A DNA stretch of 18,610 nt. Origin: DG-33 sp964345105 (GTDB lineage Archaea; Hadarchaeota; Hadarchaeia; Hadarchaeales; Hadarchaeaceae). The stretch covers positions 1-18,610 of the forward strand of contig CAYFPZ010000087.1 of the NCBI GenBank assembly GCA_964345105.1, in the 5' to 3' direction. Shown piece by piece: positions 14,514 to 18,610 of the stretch (position 1 is the first letter of the stretch; each line of letters starts with the position of its first letter). The notes under the pieces are model-generated. The model saw nothing but the letters and a program-made list of their open reading frames with translations. It was not told the origin of the DNA and did not search any database. The position numbers were made by a program, and so were the translations under genes.

Positions 14514-15218
14514 ATGTATCCAATTCCAAAGAAGCCGAAAATAAGTATAATAGTTCCAGCATTGAACGAAGGGAAGCTTATCGCCTCAACCCTGAAAAAC
14601 GTGCGCAAAGTTGTCCCAGAAGCAGAGATTATTGTCGTTGATGGAGGCTCTAGAGATAATACAGTTAAAATAGCAAGGGAGTATGCAAAGGTTTATATGA
14701 ATCACGGTAATGTTGGCTTCGCGAGAAATACGGGCGCCAAAATGTCAGAGGGAGATATCCTTGTTTTTCTCGACGCTGATACCAAAATAACACGGCAATT
14801 CATAGACGAGGTCATCAAAAATTTCAGCAATCCCAATATTGTTGGGGCGGGAGGACTCATAGTGCCTCAGGGCATAAATCAATTCGAAGAGACCGTATTC
14901 TATTTCTTTAATCTCCTCGTAATGTTGTCTTTCGTGTTTGGGAGACCTAGGCTTGCAGGAACTTGTGTGGCATATAAGCGAAGGCCGTTCCTCGAAGTTG
15001 GCGGATTTGATATAAATATGGCTGCATCGGAAGATTTAGAACTATGCAAGAAAATTTCTAAGAAAGGAAAAATAGCATTTCTCAGAAATGTTGTTGTGCG
15101 TACTTCAGGAAGAAGGCTAAAGCAGCTAGGGTTATTCAAGCTTATATTGGATTGGTCAAGCATAACACTTCGGTATTTTATCGGTAGGGAGATGCGAGTA
15201 TATCGTTCATTTAGATAG
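14514..15218 (+). CDS. GT2-family glycosyltransferase
   Basis: A 234-residue GT-A-fold enzyme. KISIIVPALNEGKLIASTL and EIIVVDGGSRDNTVKIARE form the nucleotide-binding half, FLDADTKI contains the metal-binding DAD, and FLEVGGFDINMAASEDLELC supplies the acceptor/ED motif. A hydrophobic stretch near residues 125-143 (VFYFFNLLVMLSFVFG) and a C-terminal amphipathic region suggest membrane association, as in polyprenyl-phosphate or lipid glycosyltransferases. I chose ATG 14514 since GGTGA lies five bases before it. ATG 14502 would add four residues. The sugar and acceptor are unknown. Confidence 0.9.
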   Translation: MYPIPKKPKISIIVPALNEGKLIASTLKNVRKVVPEAEIIVVDGGSRDNTVKIAREYAKVYMNHGNVGFARNTGAKMSEGDILVFLDADTKITRQFIDEVIKNFSNPNIVGAGGLIVPQGINQFEETVFYFFNLLVMLSFVFGRPRLAGTCVAYKRRPFLEVGGFDINMAASEDLELCKKISKKGKIAFLRNVVVRTSGRRLKQLGLFKLILDWSSITLRYFIGREMRVYRSFR

Positions 15219-15272
15219 AAACCATAGGGGTTGTATTTTAGAAAGCGTCGAGAAAAATGATAAGCTCAAAGT

Positions 15273-16367
15273 TTACAAAAGACTTTTATAAAATTTTTCC
15301 AGTTTATCAGTACATTTTTCTACTGAAAATTTTTTTCCTGTTTTTAAAGCGTGGGTTTCCATTTTTTTAGAGGCCCTATAAGATTGCAGAATTTCCGAGA
15401 GTTTTTCGATGTCCCCCGGCTCAAAAAGAAAACCGTTTTTTCCATCGGTCACGATTTCAGGGATTGCGAGCGAATTTGCACCAACCACTGGAGTGCCGCA
15501 GGCCATGGCCTCGGCCACTACTACCGCTTGGGTTTCGCTCGTTGATGCTATTACAAAAGCATCCGCTGCCGAGTAGTAAAGTGGTTTCAATTTTTCGGAG
15601 ACATATCCCTCAAAGGAAACCTTTTTCTGGAGACCAAGCTTCTTACTAATATTTTTGAGTTTTTGTTCAGCTGGTCCTTTGCCAGCGATGATCAATTTCG
15701 CATTAACATTTTTGAACGCTTGAAGCACGAGGTCGATGTTTTTCTCAAATCCAAGCCTACCGAGCACTAGGAAAACTTGCTCAGCATCGATTCCAAGTTT
15801 TTTCTTAGCTTTTTTCTTTTCGATTGGTTTAAAGAAGTCAAGGTTGATACCGGTAGGCACAACGGCAATTGATTTATTGATTTGGTGTTGTAGTAAAATC
15901 TTCTTCAACGCGTTGCTGGGGGCGATGATTTTGTGGCATCGATTGTAGTAAAATCTGCAGTACCCCCAAGTGATTCTCCTGAGGATCATACGCCCAAATC
16001 TAGAGAGGTATCGAACGTATTCAGGGAGCATTGTATGAAAGGTGGATACGGGAGGTACGTCCTGCTTTTTCGCAACTCTCAGTCCGAAAACGCCAAGCGA
16101 GAATGGACCGTGGGTGTGGACGATATCGAGTTTTGGGAGACTTCCGCTGCTTCGGGGAACTGCAATCTTGAACTCGGGATATGGTCTAAAAGTTACGGAT
16201 GGGTACGAACGCACTACCATTCCAAGATGCTCCTTCAAGTTTGATTGAGGACAAAAGACGAAAACTTCATGCCCTTTTTTGACGAGTTCCGAACCGAAGC
16301 TCAGGATTGAGGTAACTACCCCATTTCGTTGGGGCAGGAAGGTATCGGTGAAAAAGCCTATTCGCAT
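15273..16367 (-). CDS. GT4-family glycosyltransferase, glycolipid-synthase-like
   Basis: A 364-residue GT-B enzyme. MRIGFFTDTFLPQRNGVVTS is the N-terminal glycine loop typical of diacylglycerol and phosphatidylinositol glycosyltransferases. LDIVHTHGPFSLGVFGL and VSTFHTMLPEYVRYL follow. The C-terminal domain carries VPTGINLDFFKP, LVLGRLGFEKNIDLVLQAF, IIAGKGPAEQKL and ETQAVVVAEAMACGTPVVG (EX7E). A basic region (RMILRRITWGYCRFYYNRC) could bind anionic lipids. It converges on the GT2 gene with a 54-base gap. Resemblance to glycolipid synthases suggests that it glycosylates an archaeal lipid. The acceptor is inference. Confidence 0.9.
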   Translation of the reverse strand: MRIGFFTDTFLPQRNGVVTSILSFGSELVKKGHEVFVFCPQSNLKEHLGMVVRSYPSVTFRPYPEFKIAVPRSSGSLPKLDIVHTHGPFSLGVFGLRVAKKQDVPPVSTFHTMLPEYVRYLSRFGRMILRRITWGYCRFYYNRCHKIIAPSNALKKILLQHQINKSIAVVPTGINLDFFKPIEKKKAKKKLGIDAEQVFLVLGRLGFEKNIDLVLQAFKNVNAKLIIAGKGPAEQKLKNISKKLGLQKKVSFEGYVSEKLKPLYYSAADAFVIASTSETQAVVVAEAMACGTPVVGANSLAIPEIVTDGKNGFLFEPGDIEKLSEILQSYRASKKMETHALKTGKKFSVEKCTDKLEKFYKSLL

Positions 16368-16612
16368 TTAATCACCTTGATTGGAGACATCAGGCAGTTG
16401 TTTTGCCCTAGGCATTTATTCCCCACAAGTTAGGTATTTGCGAGCGAGGGTAAAAACCACATCAGGTGACCAAATGACAGGCATGTTCCTATGCGGAGGG
16501 TTGAGCAGGCGCATGAGAGAGTTCTTAATCATGGTTGGTTATCAGCGGTGAGGTAGTCGCTGGGAGGAGATTAACTGCAGGTTTATTTGCGAGTACTGAT
16601 GGCGTGATTCGA
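16368..16612. other. Gap before the DedA gene, with a possible 25-codon ORF
   Basis: This 245-base stretch holds no recognisable RNA gene. The best candidate feature is a plus-strand ORF at 16474-16551 (MTGMFLCGGLSRRMREFLIM plus five residues), with AGGTGA four bases before its ATG. It has no homology that I recognise. A TATA-like GGTTTATTT at about 16578-16586 is the probable promoter of the DedA gene. Confidence 0.3.
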
Positions 16613-17287
16613 ATGAAGAAATTTACAAAGCGAAGGGCTTTGTTATTAGCTCTTTTATTCATCGTGATTATTGCACTAGCGGCGGCATATTTTGCCCGCG
16701 AGGAACTTTACGCGATGCTCAGTAATCTGGGCAAGTTAGGCTATCTAGGTGTTTTTCTGCTCAGCTTCATCGGTGCTACATCTGTTATAATTCCAATCCC
16801 ATACACCATAATTTTGTTAACCATCAGTGCACCACAATTCGGTTTTAACCCCCTCCTGCTCGCCATTGTTGCTGGGCTTGGGGCGGCGGTGGGCGAGCTC
16901 GTGGGCTATGGACTGGGCTATGCTGGCAGACGGGTCGTGAATAAAAAGCACGACCGCCGTTTTAATGCTATGTTAAAGATTTTCAATCGTTTTGGAATGC
17001 CAGCAGTTTTCATCTTCGCCTTGACTCCTCTTCCAGATGATCTCCTCTTCATCCCGCTTGGCCTGATGCGCTACAACCTCTGGAAAGTATTTATCCCATG
17101 TGTGTTGGGGAAGTTCCTCATGTCTTTGATTATCACTCACGTAGGGGTCGCGACGGGAGCAGTGTTTGCGGAAGGGGAAATGATAATTGCCGTGATAACG
17201 ACAATTTTGCTTGCCTTAGTCGTCATCGCAATGTTTAGAATCAATTGGGAAAAGCTTGTTGAAAAATACTTACCCCAAAAAAGTTAA
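16613..17287 (+). CDS. DedA/TVP38 (SNARE-associated) membrane protein
   Basis: A 224-residue integral membrane protein of the DedA/TVP38/VTT superfamily, members of which act as lipid or undecaprenyl-phosphate flippases and scramblases. Family marks are FIGATSVIIPIPYTIILLTI, AIVAGLGAAVGELVGYGLGY (the re-entrant GxxxGEx(3)Y/G region) and FNRFGMPAVFIFALTPLPDD with LMRYNLWKVFIPCVLGK. ATG 16613 is preceded by GTGAT at suitable spacing. The in-frame TTG at 16535 would add a 26-residue polar tail before the conserved module. Residues 2-41 match the N-terminus of the flippase-like protein encoded at 11472. It ends 47 bases before the converging fbp gene. Confidence 0.88.
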   Translation: MKKFTKRRALLLALLFIVIIALAAAYFAREELYAMLSNLGKLGYLGVFLLSFIGATSVIIPIPYTIILLTISAPQFGFNPLLLAIVAGLGAAVGELVGYGLGYAGRRVVNKKHDRRFNAMLKIFNRFGMPAVFIFALTPLPDDLLFIPLGLMRYNLWKVFIPCVLGKFLMSLIITHVGVATGAVFAEGEMIIAVITTILLALVVIAMFRINWEKLVEKYLPQKS

Positions 17288-17301
17288 GCAGTGCAAGTGT
17301 G

Positions 17302-17334
17302 ATGTATTTTTTCAGCTAAAAGAAAAAGATACAT
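17302..17334. terminator. Inverted repeat filling the DedA/fbp convergent gap
   Basis: ATGTATTTTTTC (17302-17313) pairs with GAAAAAGATACAT (17322-17334) around an 8-base loop, with a single bulged G. Read on either strand, the hairpin carries a T-rich arm, which suits a bidirectional terminator for two converging genes. Confidence 0.5.
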
Positions 17335-18450
17335 TCAAGCGATTGGCTTTAGACGATCTTTTAGATGGTCTAGCACTTGCGGCAGCGTTGTGTACTCCAT
17401 CTCATCCGGGCCAAGCCTAGCTGGCATGAATTCTCCTTGGCGTCTTAGATAATCGGCCAGTTCATTCGCTGTAGCCCTAGCCTTATCGAACGCTGGGTCG
17501 TCAAAGAGGTCTGCTGGTTCATTCCCGCTTACCCCCACTATTTGCCCGTCTGAGACTTGGAAACCTAAGGCAACAACCCTCGGAGGTCCATCGAAAAAGG
17601 TGCATTTTGCATTTTCCAGACTAACTGGCATCAAAGGCCCATGATGGCTCCCCCTCATCCAGCCAGCTACAAGGTGAGGCATGCCGAAAGGCGCTAATAT
17701 TTCGCCTACGGACGGCAGGCCGTGTTGTCCTCTTACAATGCAGACTGGGTCGTCCTTTCCAACGTACCGCCCGGCGATGAGGCTCAACCTAGAGGTGCTC
17801 GCCACAGACGCCAACAGTTTGTCCGATGTGCGATATATCCTTTCAATCACGTAGCGTCCCGGAGTACCTAGCAGGGCAATCAAGTCGTACATCTCCGCCG
17901 GACACACTAAGTCTACGGTCTTGTTTTCCATGATGTCCATTACCCTGAATGTGAAGCCACCATGCATGGACGGATCGATTACCAAGCCTGCGGTGCTAAA
18001 AGGATCCGCGAATATCTTGAATAGCGGAAGGTTCCATGCGCCGGGTTCTGTCTTGTCAGCAGCAAAAACTACTATGGGGTCGCTCTTTCTTTCTTCGAAC
18101 TCCATTTCAGCAACACCCGGTCCCATGCCCTTCACATTGCCCGAAAAGGCTTCACCCAGCAAATCTTGTCCAGCCGCGTAAAGCTTTAGCGGCTTAGAGA
18201 CGGTTTTACTTATTTCTGTAAACGTGTTCCAAGCAAGCTCATGTATCTTCGAGTTGTTTTCCCCGTTTTCATGGGTCATTAATAGCTCCAAGTCGTCGCC
18301 GCAGTGGAAAACATAATGGTCTTTGATCAAGCCCTCTTTACGGGCTTTTTCTAGGTGTTGTTTAGCAGCGTCGATTTGTTTAGGATGAACTATATGATGG
18401 CCAGCCACAGAGCCTATATCAGCTTTAATTATACTCACAGTAGTGCGCAT
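17335..18450 (-). CDS. fbp: Bifunctional fructose-1,6-bisphosphate aldolase/phosphatase
   Basis: A 371-residue class V (archaeal) FBP aldolase/phosphatase, which condenses DHAP with glyceraldehyde-3-phosphate and then dephosphorylates the product, making gluconeogenesis one-directional. Evidence: IKADIGSVAGHHIVHP at the N-terminus (metal-binding aspartate and histidine), HCGDDLELLMTH, YAAGQDLLGEAFSGNVKGMG, DPSMHGGFTFRVMD and GRYVGKDDPVCIVRGQHGLP. Tyr229 and Lys232 fall at the positions known for catalysis and Schiff-base formation in the aldolase step. The length is standard. ATG 18450 has AGGTG six bases upstream. A TATA-like CTTTTAAAG near 18493-18501 is the likely promoter. Confidence 0.97.
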   Translation of the reverse strand: MRTTVSIIKADIGSVAGHHIVHPKQIDAAKQHLEKARKEGLIKDHYVFHCGDDLELLMTHENGENNSKIHELAWNTFTEISKTVSKPLKLYAAGQDLLGEAFSGNVKGMGPGVAEMEFEERKSDPIVVFAADKTEPGAWNLPLFKIFADPFSTAGLVIDPSMHGGFTFRVMDIMENKTVDLVCPAEMYDLIALLGTPGRYVIERIYRTSDKLLASVASTSRLSLIAGRYVGKDDPVCIVRGQHGLPSVGEILAPFGMPHLVAGWMRGSHHGPLMPVSLENAKCTFFDGPPRVVALGFQVSDGQIVGVSGNEPADLFDDPAFDKARATANELADYLRRQGEFMPARLGPDEMEYTTLPQVLDHLKDRLKPIA

Positions 18451-18490
18451 TCATGCACCTTTCGTGTATCTTCTTTCTTTTTAAAATTTC

Positions 18491-18503
18491 TCCTTTAAAA
18501 GGC
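18491..18503 (-). promoter_or_regulatory. TATA-like box for fbp
   Basis: The minus strand reads GCCTTTTAAAGGA, a symmetrical TATA candidate about 47 bases before the fbp ATG. It overlaps the stop codon of the upstream gene, so fbp may be transcribed both alone and by read-through. Confidence 0.4.
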
Positions 18504-18610
18504 TTGTGTATAAGAAATCACTAACGATCCAACTAGACCCGCAGCTACCGAGGCGGCGAGGATGAGCAACATGGTCGGCACTGGCCCCGCGCTAACCTCT
18601 GGCTTTAGGG
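18495..18610 (-). CDS. C-terminal end of an unidentified hydrophobic protein (cut by window edge)
   Basis: An open frame enters from the right edge and stops with TAA at 18495. The visible 37 residues read LKPEVSAGPVPTMLLILAAS, then VAAGLVGSLVISYTQAF: a short polar lead followed by one strongly hydrophobic helix that ends the protein. A small tail-anchored protein such as a Sec61-beta-like subunit, or the membrane segment of a pilin-like or other surface protein, could look like this, but nothing visible decides. It lies 44 bases upstream of fbp in the same direction. Confidence 0.4.
   Translation of the reverse strand, partial: LKPEVSAGPVPTMLLILAASVAAGLVGSLVISYTQAF

Noticed and set aside
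16535..16612. N-terminal extension of the DedA protein from TTG 16535
   Set aside because: ATG 16613 has a GTGAT ribosome-binding site and begins exactly where similarity to the flippase-like protein begins.
11484..16735. The shared 40-residue module as a recent duplication able to recombine
   Set aside because: The DNA copies are only about 63% identical with many silent changes, so no recent duplication or recombination repeat is supported.
1..18610. tRNA genes, CRISPR repeats, transposase or integrase genes
   Set aside because: I looked through all intergenic stretches. None shows tRNA-like arms, repeated spacers or mobile-element genes or ends.

Overview
The window comes from an archaeal chromosome. 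It encodes a group II chaperonin (thermosome), archaeal RNA polymerase subunit Rpo6/RpoK, FEN-1 with a PCNA-binding tail, CDP-archaeol synthase, a Tes-type radical SAM tetraether synthase, DUF371 and the archaeal bifunctional FBP aldolase/phosphatase. Several genes have TATA-like boxes about 25 bases before the start codon and probably make leaderless transcripts. Others have GGTGA or GGAGG ribosome-binding sites. The gene mix fits an uncultivated euryarchaeal-type lineage (Hadarchaeota-like is a guess). The lineage cannot be fixed from the sequence alone.

Layout. Positions 1-2205 (minus strand) hold a CPA2-type cation/proton antiporter, a two-CBS-domain protein and a secreted M28-type peptidase cut by the window edge, packed as an operon. 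Positions 2430-3562 (plus) hold a PAP2 phosphatase overlapping a dolichol/phytol-kinase-like membrane protein. Positions 3623-4836 hold a phosphoribosyltransferase converging on a small TOPRIM protein and a 56-residue zinc protein. Positions 4963-7062 hold carS and tes, divergent from a shared promoter region. Positions 7135-8998 hold the thermosome and rpoK, whose start is anomalous. Positions 9082-11398 hold fen, pcm, DUF371 and a Trm112-like zinc protein. Positions 11472-17287 form a membrane and glycan block: a flippase-like LPG-synthase transmembrane protein, a DUF457/YdjM membrane protein, a small two-helix protein, two GT4 and one GT2 glycosyltransferases, and a DedA/TVP38 protein. Positions 17335-18450 hold fbp, with the end of an unidentified hydrophobic protein at the right edge.

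The recurring theme is lipid and envelope chemistry. CarS activates archaeol with CTP and Tes joins phytanyl chains into tetraethers. The kinase/PAP2 pair could set the phosphorylation state of polyprenols. The glycosyltransferases with the two flippase-like proteins could build and move glycolipids or lipid-linked sugars. The linkage of function is inference; the families are seen directly.

Most notable signals: (1) rpoK has no ordinary start codon in its own frame, and the expected ATG (TGATG overlap with the thermosome stop) lies in another frame that could join rpoK only by a -1 shift at an A7 run. (2) The flippase-like protein and the DedA protein, from different families, share a 40-residue N-terminal module with 24 identities. 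(3) Three divergent gene pairs each appear to share one near-symmetrical TATA core. No tRNA, rRNA, CRISPR array or insertion sequence was seen.
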